Source: CAYVUV01 sp964455095 (GTDB lineage: Bacteria; Desulfobacterota; Binatia; HRBIN30; CADEER01). Taken from it: a stretch of DNA of 54,293 nt. The notes under the pieces are model-generated. The model saw nothing but the letters and a program-made list of their open reading frames with translations, searched no databases and had not been told where the DNA came from. This document shows, piece by piece, positions 11,001 to 18,881 of the stretch (its first letter is position 1; each line of letters starts with the position of its first letter). Position numbers and translations under genes: made by a program. The stretch spans positions 1 through 54,293 of the forward strand of contig CAYVUV010000287.1 in NCBI GenBank assembly GCA_964455095.1. The letters run 5' to 3'.

Positions 11001-12124
11001 GAGAGCTTTTCCATCTCCTGATTCAGCGTGTTGCTGAGGGCGCGGTAGGCATATCCATCGAGCAGTGCGACCGTGATGAGTCCGGTCGCCGCAATACTCG
11101 ACAAGGTGAGCAGATAGACGTCCCACGCATCGAGACGCTCGCGGCGGCCGAGATAAGAGAGCTTGAGGAGCTGCCACGCCAGCAGCCCGAGCAGCAGCAG
11201 GAACACCAGTATTGAGAGCAGGGTCGGCGAGACTTCCAGGGCGCTCGCATCGAGCTCGCCCGCTTTGACCAGCCCGCAGAGTAGGAGCTTGGTGGACGCG
11301 GGGCGCTCGCCCTGCAGGGAGAAAGGGACCGGCACCGATTGAAAGAACAGCAGGTACTTCTCGCCGAGATAGGTTGCCTCGAGGGGAACTTTGAACGAGA
11401 TGGTCGTTGCGGTGACTGCAGCGCTCTTTGCGCCGGCAGGAGTTGGACTCGGCGTTGGGCCGCGCCGGGGTGTCGAAGACGGGGGCGTCCGCCCTTCGAT
11501 CTCCTCGGGTCGCGCGTTCAAGCTCGTCGCGCCGTTCACCAGGGTCTGCAGGTCGGGTACGTCGCCGGTATCCAAATCCTTCTGGTGATAGAGGATACGT
11601 CCACTCGCGTCGGCGAGCACAAAGTCATTGAAGACCGCCGTGGCGATCTGCTTTTCCATGATGCGGGGCAGCTTGACCGTTGCCTTGACGGGAGACCCGA
11701 GGCCCTCGTACTCCAACGTCAAGGACGCGCCCACCGCATCCGGCCTGACTTCCAAGCGCAACTTGGCCGGACCAGACGTTGCTTTACTGCCTTGCTGGCG
11801 CTTGCCTCTTTGCCGCGTCGGCGTTGGCTTTGCCGCAACCGGCTCGGCCTCGATTTCGATGTTGGGGACTTCTCGAAGGCGCTGCACCAAACAATCGCGA
11901 TTGCCGCACTCGCCTGCAGCACTCTCAGCTGCCACCTTGACGGCGCTGAGATGCTCGGAGAGCTGGCGGGTCATCGTCCCGAGCGTGCGGAAGTTGCGCT
12001 GCGTCAGGTAGGCTCTCTTCGCATTGACGTAGAGGAGCAGATAGGCCGCGAACGCGATGCCGATCGGCAGCAACGTCATCAGCACCACGCTCAGCGCGCG
12101 CAAGCCCCCACTTTGCCCCTTCAT
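8024..12124 (-). CDS. Large multi-pass membrane protein: Cache-like sensor, degenerate P-loop-like region and winged helix
   Basis: 1366 residues, unrecognised as a whole. Predicted spans lie at about 9-33, 299-321, 333-356, 625-651, 671-690, 697-718, 727-747, 749-765, 783-806, 1011-1036, 1308-1326 and 1333-1352. The first loop (34-298) includes a Pro/Ser/Thr-rich piece (208-235). The loop 357-624 looks like a double-Cache sensor (RVRYPYFTDLVWFSGEG, RAYFTDAQHHRLWSMP, FAVINDTGRVQLHSEEG, YHLYTRPLRDTPWSLVILR). The segment 1055-1150 has Walker-B-like VLILDHFD (1104-1111) and a sensor-1-like strand AVILLCDADPLAYW (1137-1150). No intact Walker A is visible; NGPAGGTT (1053-1060) lacks the Lys. The segment 1222-1290 (TKPEKLVLIQLANEGFANP) looks like the winged helix that often follows AAA/STAND ATPases. 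The gene stands alone after a 130-base gap. Confidence 0.65.
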   Translation of the reverse strand: MKGQSGGLRALSVVLMTLLPIGIAFAAYLLLYVNAKRAYLTQRNFRTLGTMTRQLSEHLSAVKVAAESAAGECGNRDCLVQRLREVPNIEIEAEPVAAKPTPTRQRGKRQQGSKATSGPAKLRLEVRPDAVGASLTLEYEGLGSPVKATVKLPRIMEKQIATAVFNDFVLADASGRILYHQKDLDTGDVPDLQTLVNGATSLNARPEEIEGRTPPSSTPRRGPTPSPTPAGAKSAAVTATTISFKVPLEATYLGEKYLLFFQSVPVPFSLQGERPASTKLLLCGLVKAGELDASALEVSPTLLSILVFLLLLGLLAWQLLKLSYLGRRERLDAWDVYLLTLSSIAATGLITVALLDGYAYRALSNTLNQEMEKLSDDIEQHFRSELGQAYTVLDMLRSEIANSGSRPVELDEKVVQRVRYPYFTDLVWFSGEGAANARWTPEFGAEGTLSTLKKIKTTQPLLANNRAYFTDAQHHRLWSMPREDDGVVMRFAPQIVQSKVTGEFTVALAAPIETGANPTQPDVAVVATRLLSLIDSVTPPGLEFAVINDTGRVQLHSEEGRNLQESLFQECDDNRRLGAAVRARRAAHIEAPYYGEDYHLYTRPLRDTPWSLVILRNKEMLRGTNVWICVTWLVGFSAYLLCWLAAGIGMQLLHRGYRGDWLWPRGRETGSYCVATITLAAIGIFLFVVPRQAHATADLLAIVCAPLMALSVLYLLLAHVDPPLKRWRYCGAAAIALLTLAAFTAGAAHSVTALLMLIAITGAVRLEPTLRCFGSRHERRFRFSYVAMLFALLLLIAVGPAVVLFNSTFAQAMVAFVRLGQRDTLGSLISRGDPVAELALRLNTQTPWTQRLAEPLDRYYLRLFHDPERPRGLTTPIDSLECAFQPGRESPDTCVPHTAAHPSLATADIWHRPITWVAGILRRQLEPAPLQEPYLAQYLARRAPTLKTAVARIGQMVHPEASDDAWWWANGPNRRMKLAASESWLKVPIGIGPGLSDLTARVPQMPICHGPQWWLAALLILFVWPTALFAAVWSIVKRLFLLDADRLDKSTSNGPAGGTTWLFIHPARQAPTNLVPHIVDLRESSEPIACERLLFAHDVLAARVLILDHFDSRLDQADWNAAKLKLVEALASRRDTAVILLCDADPLAYWRTLSRDVPKEGSGSAAVAASAVTRWGEVLATFDGVCVPHTAMDEAGATMLLGSELKERLKQHGATHAAAGCTDAQFRTLWAGLTKPEKLVLIQLANEGFANPKNDDVVHGLMRRGLIVRNPALSLPSKQLRQLVRRAESPETVAEWESEGGWSGWARLRPALLGVLMVGVSFLYIAQRGLFDSTLAMAGAVTGALPILLRLLGSIGQERSSGAPRN

Positions 12125-12214
12125 GCCAGCTCGGTATCCGTCCCTTCCGCCACTGGCACGGGCGCGCGCGCACCGTCAATTGGGGGAAACCCTAGGCGAT
12201 CAAGTGGTACAGCG

Positions 12215-12258
12215 CTGATCGGACCGATTCGACCGATCGGACCGATCCGTCGGATCAG
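12215..12258. repeat. GGACCGATC-type imperfect palindrome overlapping the crotonase stop codon
   Basis: The 44 bases begin CTGATCGGAC and end GTCGGATCAG, which pair over ten bases with one mismatch. The interior repeats ACCGAT several times. The right end includes the stop codon of the crotonase gene (12257-12255). It could act as a hairpin at the end of the yej operon transcript, but there is no T-tract. The remaining 90 bases up to the large membrane protein gene show nothing else. Confidence 0.55.
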
Positions 12259-12956
12259 GGCACGGCAGTGAGCGCCGCCATGTCGGCGGCGAGCGTCTCG
12301 CGAATGTGCTGCACGCTGGCCGAGCGCTCGTTGCGTTTGGTGTTGCGGAAGGCGGGATGCGGCAGGCCGGCGAGGATCTCGGCGCGCGCCAGCGCGGCGT
12401 CGAGCAGCGTTTCGGGCGCGGTGGTGGCGTCGAGGAAGCCGGCATCGCAGGCGCCGGCCGGGTCGAAGATGTGCGCCTGCGTGACGGCGGCGCTGAAGTG
12501 GCGCTTGGAGAGGCGGTCGCGCGCCAGCTCGGTGGCGAAGATCGGCAGCGTCAGGCCGATTGCCACCTCGTTGAGCCCGATCTTGAACGACCCGGCCGCA
12601 CCGAGGCGCAGATCGGCAACCAGCAGCAGGATCGCGCCGGCGGCGAGCGCATGACCGTTGCACGCCACGACCACCGGGCGCGGGAACATGTACAGGCGCA
12701 GCATGAGCTCGGCGCCGGCCGTGACGAGCTGTCGCGCGCTGTCAGGGCTGGCGGTCATGGCGCCGAGATCGAAGCCGCCCGAGAGGCGACTGGGTCGCCC
12801 GGTGAGCAGCACCGCGGCCGCTTCGCTCTCGGCGCGCGCCAGTGCCTCTTGCAGCGCGTCGATCACCTCGTGCGAGAGCGCGTTGGCCTTGCCGTCGTCC
12901 ATGGTGATGACCGCGGTGCGGTCGTGCAGTTGGTAGCGAACTTTGTCGGATGCCAT
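12255..12956 (-). CDS. Crotonase (enoyl-CoA hydratase/isomerase) family protein
   Basis: 233 residues, slightly shorter than typical hydratases (about 255-265). The crotonase fold is clear: RTAVITMDDGKANALS, the first oxyanion-hole loop GRPSRLSGGFDLGAM, the second loop NGHALAAGAILLLVADLRLGA, and a Glu in LNEVAIGL at the second catalytic position. The substrate is a CoA thioester, but the exact reaction cannot be read from the sequence. An AAAGGA Shine-Dalgarno overlaps the stop region of the fused yejEF gene, 9 bases upstream, so it is the last gene of the yej operon. A crotonase has no obvious role in peptide import, so this is probably transcriptional convenience or an unknown link. Confidence 0.9.
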   Translation of the reverse strand: MASDKVRYQLHDRTAVITMDDGKANALSHEVIDALQEALARAESEAAAVLLTGRPSRLSGGFDLGAMTASPDSARQLVTAGAELMLRLYMFPRPVVVACNGHALAAGAILLLVADLRLGAAGSFKIGLNEVAIGLTLPIFATELARDRLSKRHFSAAVTQAHIFDPAGACDAGFLDATTAPETLLDAALARAEILAGLPHPAFRNTKRNERSASVQHIRETLAADMAALTAVP

Positions 12957-12965
12957 CGCTGTCCT

Positions 12966-15686
12966 TTACCGCCTCACCACGCCCGTTTCCACCGCGGCGA
13001 GATCGAAGGCCGCGGCGAGCAGCGCTTGCGTGTAGGCGTGTTGGGGTGCGGCGAAGAGGTCTTCGGATGCCCCCTGTTCGACGACCGCGCCGTCGCGCAT
13101 GACGAGCACCTGATGGCTCATGGCGCGCACCACGCGCAGGTCGTGGCTGATGAAGAGGTAGGCGATGCGATGGCGCACCTGCAGGGCGCGCAGCAGGTCG
13201 ACGATCTGTGCCTGCACCGAGACGTCGAGCGCCGACGTCGGCTCGTCGAGCACGACGAAGCGCGGCTGCAACACCAGGGCGCGGGCGATGGCGACGCGCT
13301 GGCGCTGGCCACCGGAGAACTCGTGCGGGTAGCGGTGGCGCGTATCGGGGTCGAGCTCGACTTCCTCGAGCGCCGCGATGATGCGCGCCTCGCGCTCGGC
13401 GGCGGTGGCGCCGATGCCGTGCACGAGCAGGCCCTCTTCGACGATTTGCCCGATCGACAGGCGCGGGCTGAGCGAGCTGTACGGGTCCTGAAACACCACC
13501 TGCATCTCGCGCCGCAACGGCCGCAGCGCGCGCGCGGGCAGGCCCTGAATCGGGCGACCGGCGAAGGCGATCGGCCCCTCGCTGCCGATCAACCGCAGCA
13601 GCGCCAGCCCGAGCGTGGTCTTGCCCGAGCCACTCTCGCCGACGACGCCGACCGTCTCGCCCTCGTGCACGGTGAGGCTGATGCCGTCGACCGCGCGCAC
13701 GTAGTCGACCGGCCGGCGCAGGATGCCGGCGGTGATCGGATACCAGACCTTGAGCTGCTCGCACTGCACGATTGGCGCCGCGCCGGCCGGCGCCGGGTCC
13801 GGTTTCCCGCGCGGCTCGGCGGCGACCAGCGCTTGCGTGTACGGGTGCTGCGGGTGCGCCAGCACCTCCGCCGTCGTTCCGGTCTCGACGATGCGGCCGT
13901 GGCGCATGACGCAGATGCGGTCGCTGACCTTGCGCACGATGCCGAGGTCGTGGGTGATGAACAGCATCGCCATGCCGAGGCGCTGGCGCAGATCGGCGAG
14001 CAGCGCCAGCAGCTGCGCCTGGATGGTCACGTCGACGGCCGTTGTCGGCTCGTCGGCGATGAGCAGATCGGGCTCGTTGGCGAGCGCCATGGCGATCATC
14101 ACGCGCTGGCGCTGGCCGCCCGAGAGCTGGTGCGGGTACGCCGCCAGACGCCGCTCGGGCTGCTCGATGCCGACCAGCTCGAGCAATTCGATGACGCGCG
14201 CGCGCGCCGCGGTGCGATTGAGTCCCTTGTGCAGCAGCAGCGTCTCGCTGACCTGGCGCTCGATGCTGTGCAGCGGGTTGAGCGACGTCATCGGCTCCTG
14301 GAAGACCATCGCGATGCGGTTGCCGCGGATGTCTTGCAGGGTCGACTGGTTGGCGCCGATGAGCTCGGTGCCGCGAAAGCGAATGCTGCCGGCGGGATGC
14401 GCCGCGTGCGGATAGGGCAGCAGCTGCAGGATCGACAGCGCCGTGACCGACTTGCCCGAGCCGCTCTCGCCGACCAGCGCCAGGGTCTCGCCCGGCACGA
14501 TGGCGAACGTCGCGCCGGCGACGGCGTCGACGGCGGCTGCGCCGCGGCCGAAGCGGACATGCAGATCGCGCACGGCCAGCAGCGGCGCCTCGATATCGGG
14601 CGCCGCGGCGGCCACCGGGCTCGCTGCGCCAGCGGCGATAGCGGGCTCGCCCGCCGGGCCGTCGAGATCGGCAAAGGTCTTGCGCGGGTCGAAGGCGTCG
14701 CGCACCGCTTCGCCGATGAACACCAGCAGGCTCAGCATCAGCGCGATGACGGTGAACCCGGTGAAGCCGAGCCACGGCGCCTGGAGGTTGTCCTTGCCCT
14801 GCTTGAGCAGCTCGCCGAGCGACGGCGCGCCGGGCGGCAGGCCGAAGCCGAGGAAGTCGAGCGAGGTCAAGGTCACCACCGCGCCGCTGGTGACAAACGG
14901 CAAGAAGGTGAGCGAGGCGACCATGGCGTTGGGCAGGACGTGGCGCGCCATGATGCGCCAGTCGTCGACGCCGAGGGCGCGCGCGGCGCGCACGTAGTCG
15001 AAGTTGCGGGCGCGCAGGAACTCCGCCCGCACGACGCCGACCAGCGACATCCAGCTGAACAACAGCATCAGGCCGAGCAGCCACCAGAAGCTCGGCGTCA
15101 CGACGCTGGCCAGGATGATGAGCAGGTACAGCGTCGGCAGGCCCGACCAGATCTCGATGAAGCGTTGCAGCAGGAGATCCAACCAGCCGCCGAAGTAGCC
15201 CTGCACGGCGCCGGCGGCGACGCCGATGACCGAGCTGAACAGCGTCAGCGTCAGCCCGAACAGCACCGACAGGCGAAAGCCGTAGATCAGCCGCGCCACG
15301 ACGTCGCGCGCCTGGTCGTCGGTGCCGAGCCAGTTCTGCGCCGTCGGCGGCGACGGCGCCGGGCTGGGCAGGTCGTGGATGACGGTGTCGGAGCTGTACG
15401 GAATCAGCGGCCACAGCATCCAGCCTTTGGCTTCGATCAGCTCGCGCACCTCGGCGTCGCTGTAGATGGCCTCGGTTTCGAAGAAGCCGCCGAAAGTCGT
15501 CTCCGGGTAGGCGACGAGGGCGGGGAAATAGAAGCGGCCGTCGTAGCGGATGAGCAGCGGCCGGTCGTTGGCGATGACCTCGGCGAACAGGCTGATGAGC
15601 AGCAGGGCGCTGAAGATCCACAGCGACCAGTAGCCGCGCCGGTTCGCGCGGAAGCTCGCCAGGCGGCGGGCGTTGATCGGCGTCAC
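12966..15686 (-). CDS. Fused peptide ABC transporter: YejE-like permease and YejF-like double ATPase
   Basis: 906 residues joining what are two proteins in Escherichia coli (YejE about 340, YejF about 530 residues). Residues 1-345 are a DppC/YejE-type permease with a long periplasmic loop after the first span and the EAA loop (RAARALGVDDWRIMARHVLPNA). A Pro/Ala linker (about 345-365) leads to two ATPase domains. The first has GESGSGKS, LSGGQRQR and DEPTTAVD; the second has GESGSGKT, FSGGQRQR and DEPTSALD. Each ends in an oligopeptide-type C-terminal region with HPYTQAL or HAYTQAL. With YejB and YejA it forms an importer for peptides (microcin C and antimicrobial peptides are known Yej substrates). 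It starts 7 bases after the yejB stop. Confidence 0.93.
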   Translation of the reverse strand: MTPINARRLASFRANRRGYWSLWIFSALLLISLFAEVIANDRPLLIRYDGRFYFPALVAYPETTFGGFFETEAIYSDAEVRELIEAKGWMLWPLIPYSSDTVIHDLPSPAPSPPTAQNWLGTDDQARDVVARLIYGFRLSVLFGLTLTLFSSVIGVAAGAVQGYFGGWLDLLLQRFIEIWSGLPTLYLLIILASVVTPSFWWLLGLMLLFSWMSLVGVVRAEFLRARNFDYVRAARALGVDDWRIMARHVLPNAMVASLTFLPFVTSGAVVTLTSLDFLGFGLPPGAPSLGELLKQGKDNLQAPWLGFTGFTVIALMLSLLVFIGEAVRDAFDPRKTFADLDGPAGEPAIAAGAASPVAAAAPDIEAPLLAVRDLHVRFGRGAAAVDAVAGATFAIVPGETLALVGESGSGKSVTALSILQLLPYPHAAHPAGSIRFRGTELIGANQSTLQDIRGNRIAMVFQEPMTSLNPLHSIERQVSETLLLHKGLNRTAARARVIELLELVGIEQPERRLAAYPHQLSGGQRQRVMIAMALANEPDLLIADEPTTAVDVTIQAQLLALLADLRQRLGMAMLFITHDLGIVRKVSDRICVMRHGRIVETGTTAEVLAHPQHPYTQALVAAEPRGKPDPAPAGAAPIVQCEQLKVWYPITAGILRRPVDYVRAVDGISLTVHEGETVGVVGESGSGKTTLGLALLRLIGSEGPIAFAGRPIQGLPARALRPLRREMQVVFQDPYSSLSPRLSIGQIVEEGLLVHGIGATAAEREARIIAALEEVELDPDTRHRYPHEFSGGQRQRVAIARALVLQPRFVVLDEPTSALDVSVQAQIVDLLRALQVRHRIAYLFISHDLRVVRAMSHQVLVMRDGAVVEQGASEDLFAAPQHAYTQALLAAAFDLAAVETGVVRR

Positions 15687-15693
15687 ACCCGCC

Positions 15694-16800
15694 TCACGAC
15701 TCGCGGCGCTCGAAGTCGATGCGCGGATCGACGATGACGTAGGTGAGGTCCTCGAGCAGCTTCATCAGCAGCCCGAGCAGGGTGAAGAAGTACAGGGTGC
15801 CGAACATCACCGGGTAGTCGCGATTGATCGCCGCCTCGAAGCCGAGCAGGCCGAGGCCGTCGAGCGAGAAGATCACCTCGGTGAGCAGCGCGCCGGTGAA
15901 CAGGATGCCGACGAAGGCGCCGGGGAAGCCGGCGATGACGATCAGCATGGCGTTGCGGAACACGTGCCCGTACAGCACGCGGCGCTCGCTCAGCCCCTTG
16001 GCGCGCGCGGTGACGACGTACTGCTGCGTGATCTGGTCGAGAAACGAGTTCTTGGTCAGCATCGTCAGCCCGGCGAAGCCGCCGATGACCATCGACAGCA
16101 CCGGCAGCGTCATATGCCAGACGTAGTCGACGGCCTTCTGCCAGGTGTTGAGCTCGGCGAAGTTGTCCGACACCAGGCCGCGCAGCGGGAACCAATCGAG
16201 GTAGCGGCCGCCGGCGAACAGGACGATGAGCAGAATGGCGAACAGGAAGCCCGGCACGGCGTTGCCGACGATCACCACCGCCGAGGTCCAGACGTCGAAC
16301 CGCGAGCCGTCGCGCACCGCTTTGGCGACGCCGAGCGGAATCGAGATGGCGTAGACGAGCAGAGTGGTCCACAGCCCGAGCGAGATCGACACCGGCATTT
16401 TCTCCAGCACCAGGCCCATGACCGAGCGGCTGCGGAAGAAGCTCTCGCCGAAATCGAAGCGCAGGAAGCGGCTCATCATCAGGACGAAACGCTCGTGCGC
16501 CGGTTTGTCGAAACCGAACTGGCGCTCGATCTCCTTGATGAACGCCGGGTCGAGACCCTGCGCGCCGCGGTAGCGGCTGACGTCGCCGCCCGATCCGGGC
16601 TGGCGCGCCGCATTGCCCGCTTCGCGCTCGCGGCCGCCGGCGAAGCGCGCGGTGGCCTGCACGTCGGTGCCCTTGAGCCGCGCCAGCAGCTGCTCGACGG
16701 GCCCGCCCGGCGCCGCGTTGATGATGGCGAAGTTGAGCACCATGATCCCGAACAGCGTCGGGATCACGAGCAGCAGGCGGCGGACGACGTAGGCGAGCAT
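15694..16800 (-). CDS. yejB: Peptide ABC transporter permease YejB
   Basis: 368 residues with the DppB/YejB arrangement: a first span (LLLVIPTLFGIMVLNFAIINAAPGG), a long periplasmic segment (about 40-130) typical of YejB, and five further spans. The EAA loop for ATPase contact is YVVTARAKGLSERRVLYGHVFRNA. The N-terminal motif AAPGGPVEQLLARL matches YejB proteins closely. The periplasmic segment carries a Gly/Arg-rich insert (about 53-75). It lies 25 bases after yejA and 7 bases before the fused permease-ATPase gene on the same strand, so the three are co-transcribed. Confidence 0.94.
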   Translation of the reverse strand: MLAYVVRRLLLVIPTLFGIMVLNFAIINAAPGGPVEQLLARLKGTDVQATARFAGGREREAGNAARQPGSGGDVSRYRGAQGLDPAFIKEIERQFGFDKPAHERFVLMMSRFLRFDFGESFFRSRSVMGLVLEKMPVSISLGLWTTLLVYAISIPLGVAKAVRDGSRFDVWTSAVVIVGNAVPGFLFAILLIVLFAGGRYLDWFPLRGLVSDNFAELNTWQKAVDYVWHMTLPVLSMVIGGFAGLTMLTKNSFLDQITQQYVVTARAKGLSERRVLYGHVFRNAMLIVIAGFPGAFVGILFTGALLTEVIFSLDGLGLLGFEAAINRDYPVMFGTLYFFTLLGLLMKLLEDLTYVIVDPRIDFERRES

Positions 16801-16825
16801 CGCGGGCGGGGCGAGGGGAGGGCGC

Positions 16826-18670
16826 TTACTTGGCTGCCGGCTTGCGCGTCTCCAACGCGGCCTCCTTGGCCGGGTCGACCCACCAGGCGTCGATCTGCAC
16901 TCCCTGGGCGGGCGTCACCTTCGGGTGACCGAACTTGTCCCAGTACGCCAGGCGGTCCGAGGCGATGTGCCAGTTGGGAATCACCCAGTGACCCCACTGC
17001 AGCACGCGGTCGAGCGCGCGCACGCGCGTCACCAGGCCGGCGCGGTCGGGGGCGGCGATCACGCCCTCGATCAGCTCGTCGATGGCGGGGTTCTTGATGC
17101 CGATGATGTTCTCGCTCCCCGGGCGATCGGCCGATGCCGAGCCCCAGAAGCTGCGCTGCTCGTTGCCGGGCGAGAGCGATTGCGGCCAGCTGCCGACGAC
17201 GACGTCGAAGTCGAACTCGTCGAGCCGGCGGCGGTACTGGGCGGTGTCCACCGTGCGCACCGTCGCCGTGACGCCGAGCCGTTCGAGGTTCTTGACGAAC
17301 GGCAGCGCGATGCGTTCGAACATCGGCTCGACGAGCAGGATCTCGAACGCCAGCGCGCGGCCGTCGTCGCGGTGCGTGAGCTGGCGCGTCTTGGCGTCGA
17401 TCTGCCAGCCGGCCGCGCCGAGCAGTTGCACGGCCTGGCGCAGGTTGTCGCGGATGTTGCCCGAGCCGTCGCTGCGCGGCGGCTGGTACTCGGCGGTAAA
17501 CACCTCGTCCGGCACGCGGCCCCGGTAGGGCTCGAGCACGGCGAGCTCGGCGGGGCTGGGCAAGCCGGTCGCGGCCAGTTCGGAGTTGTCGAAGTAGCTG
17601 CGCGTGCGCGTGTACTGGCCGTAGAAGAGGGTCTTGTTCGACCACTCGAAGTCAAACGCATAGGCGAGTGCCTGGCGGACGCGCGCATCGGTGAAGAGCG
17701 GGCGGCGGGTGTTGAAGGCAAAGCCCTGCATCCCAGCCGTGCGGTTGTTGGGGATCGCCTCTTTGATCACCAGCCCGTTGCGCAGAGCGGGGAAGTCGTA
17801 CGAGGTGGCCCATTCCTTGGCGGAACTCTCGATACGCAGGTCGTATTCGCCGGCCTTGAACGCCTCGAGCGCGACGGTCGAATCGCGGTAGTAGTCGATG
17901 CGGATGCGGTCGATGTTGTTGCGCCCGACGTTGACCGGCAGCTGCGCGCCCCAGTAGTCGGGCACGCGCTGGTAGGTGATGCGGCGTCCGGCTTCGAAGC
18001 TCTCGATCCGATACGGCCCGCTGCCGAGCGGCGGCTCGAGCGTCGTGGCGGCGAAGTCGCGGCTGGCCCAGTAGTGCTTGGGCAACACCGGCAACTGGCC
18101 GAGGATCAGCGGCAGCTCGCGGTTCTCGCCCGGTGCGAAGGTGAACTTCACCACCCGTTCGCCCACCGCTTCCACCTTCGCGACGCTGCCGTAGTAGGCG
18201 CGGTAGAAAGGCGTGCCCTTGGTCTTCAAGGCGTCGAAGGTCCAGAGCACGTCGTCGACCGTGATCGGCTTGCCATCGTGCCAGCGCGCCCCGGCGCGCA
18301 GCGTGAAGGCCACCCACGAGCGGTCAAGTGGCATCTCGACCTTCTCGGCCAGCAAGCCGTACTCGGTGAACGGCTCGTCGGCCGAGGCGGTCAGCAGCGT
18401 GTCGTAGATGTAGCCGATGCCGGCGGCGGGGTTGCCCTTGATGATGAACGCGTTGAAGCTGTCGAAGGTGCCGATGCCGGACTGGCGCAGCTCGCCGCCC
18501 TTCGGCGCCTTGGGGTCGACGTAGTCGAAGTGGGTGAACGCCGGGCCGTACTTCATGTCGCCGTGCATGGCGATGCCATGGCCGGTGTAGAGATCCGGCG
18601 CCGCGGCCACCGGCCGGGCACCGAGCAGCAGCGCCGCCAACAGGCAGCTCCGAGCAGTCATCGCGCGCAT
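16826..18670 (-). CDS. yejA: Periplasmic peptide-binding protein YejA
   Basis: 614 residues, SBP family 5, delivering peptides to YejB/YejE. A signal peptide ends near RPVAAAP. Conserved YejA features follow: HGIAMHGDMKYGPAFTHFDYVDP, APKGGELRQSGIGTFDSFN, the SBP_5 signature region (WVAFTLRAGARWHDGKPITVDDV), GSGPYRIESFEAGRRITYQR, and a C-terminal WWVDP. I start at the ATG at 18670, which has GGGAGG four bases upstream; the ATG at 18661 is possible. The gene heads the operon yejA-yejB-yejEF-crotonase. An 8-3-8 palindrome lies about 20 bases upstream. Confidence 0.93.
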   Translation of the reverse strand: MRAMTARSCLLAALLLGARPVAAAPDLYTGHGIAMHGDMKYGPAFTHFDYVDPKAPKGGELRQSGIGTFDSFNAFIIKGNPAAGIGYIYDTLLTASADEPFTEYGLLAEKVEMPLDRSWVAFTLRAGARWHDGKPITVDDVLWTFDALKTKGTPFYRAYYGSVAKVEAVGERVVKFTFAPGENRELPLILGQLPVLPKHYWASRDFAATTLEPPLGSGPYRIESFEAGRRITYQRVPDYWGAQLPVNVGRNNIDRIRIDYYRDSTVALEAFKAGEYDLRIESSAKEWATSYDFPALRNGLVIKEAIPNNRTAGMQGFAFNTRRPLFTDARVRQALAYAFDFEWSNKTLFYGQYTRTRSYFDNSELAATGLPSPAELAVLEPYRGRVPDEVFTAEYQPPRSDGSGNIRDNLRQAVQLLGAAGWQIDAKTRQLTHRDDGRALAFEILLVEPMFERIALPFVKNLERLGVTATVRTVDTAQYRRRLDEFDFDVVVGSWPQSLSPGNEQRSFWGSASADRPGSENIIGIKNPAIDELIEGVIAAPDRAGLVTRVRALDRVLQWGHWVIPNWHIASDRLAYWDKFGHPKVTPAQGVQIDAWWVDPAKEAALETRKPAAK

Positions 18671-18688
18671 CACACCTCCCACAATCGC

Positions 18689-18707
18689 ATGCATGGACCC
18701 CATGCAT
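18689..18707. promoter_or_regulatory. Candidate operator palindrome upstream of yejA
   Basis: ATGCATGG and CCATGCAT are perfect inverted repeats separated by ACC. The site ends 18 bases before the chosen yejA start, where a repressor could block transcription or ribosome access. No regulator gene is adjacent. Its function is inferred from position and symmetry only. Confidence 0.35.
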
Positions 18708-18881
18708 TGACGGCGTGCAGCGGGGATAGTTCAACCGCCGCCGACCTGCAATGCGTCGCGCGGCAGGCACAAGACACGGGGCGCGCGCTTTTCGCCGCGC
18801 GGCGGATATGCCAAGGTCCCAACGCGGCGGGCGCACGGAGCGCGCGGCCGTTGAGCGTGCACTCGCGAGGAGGCGGAAGCG

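Noticed and set aside
12215..12258. Rho-independent terminator after the crotonase gene
   Set aside because: The palindrome is imperfect, overlaps the stop codon and has no T-tract, so I list it as a repeat only.
12306..15737. 1143-codon plus-strand open frame opposite the yej genes
   Set aside because: Composition is antisense of a GC-rich gene (long runs of Arg, Ala, Gln, His), it has no domain, and the minus-strand YejEF is unmistakable.
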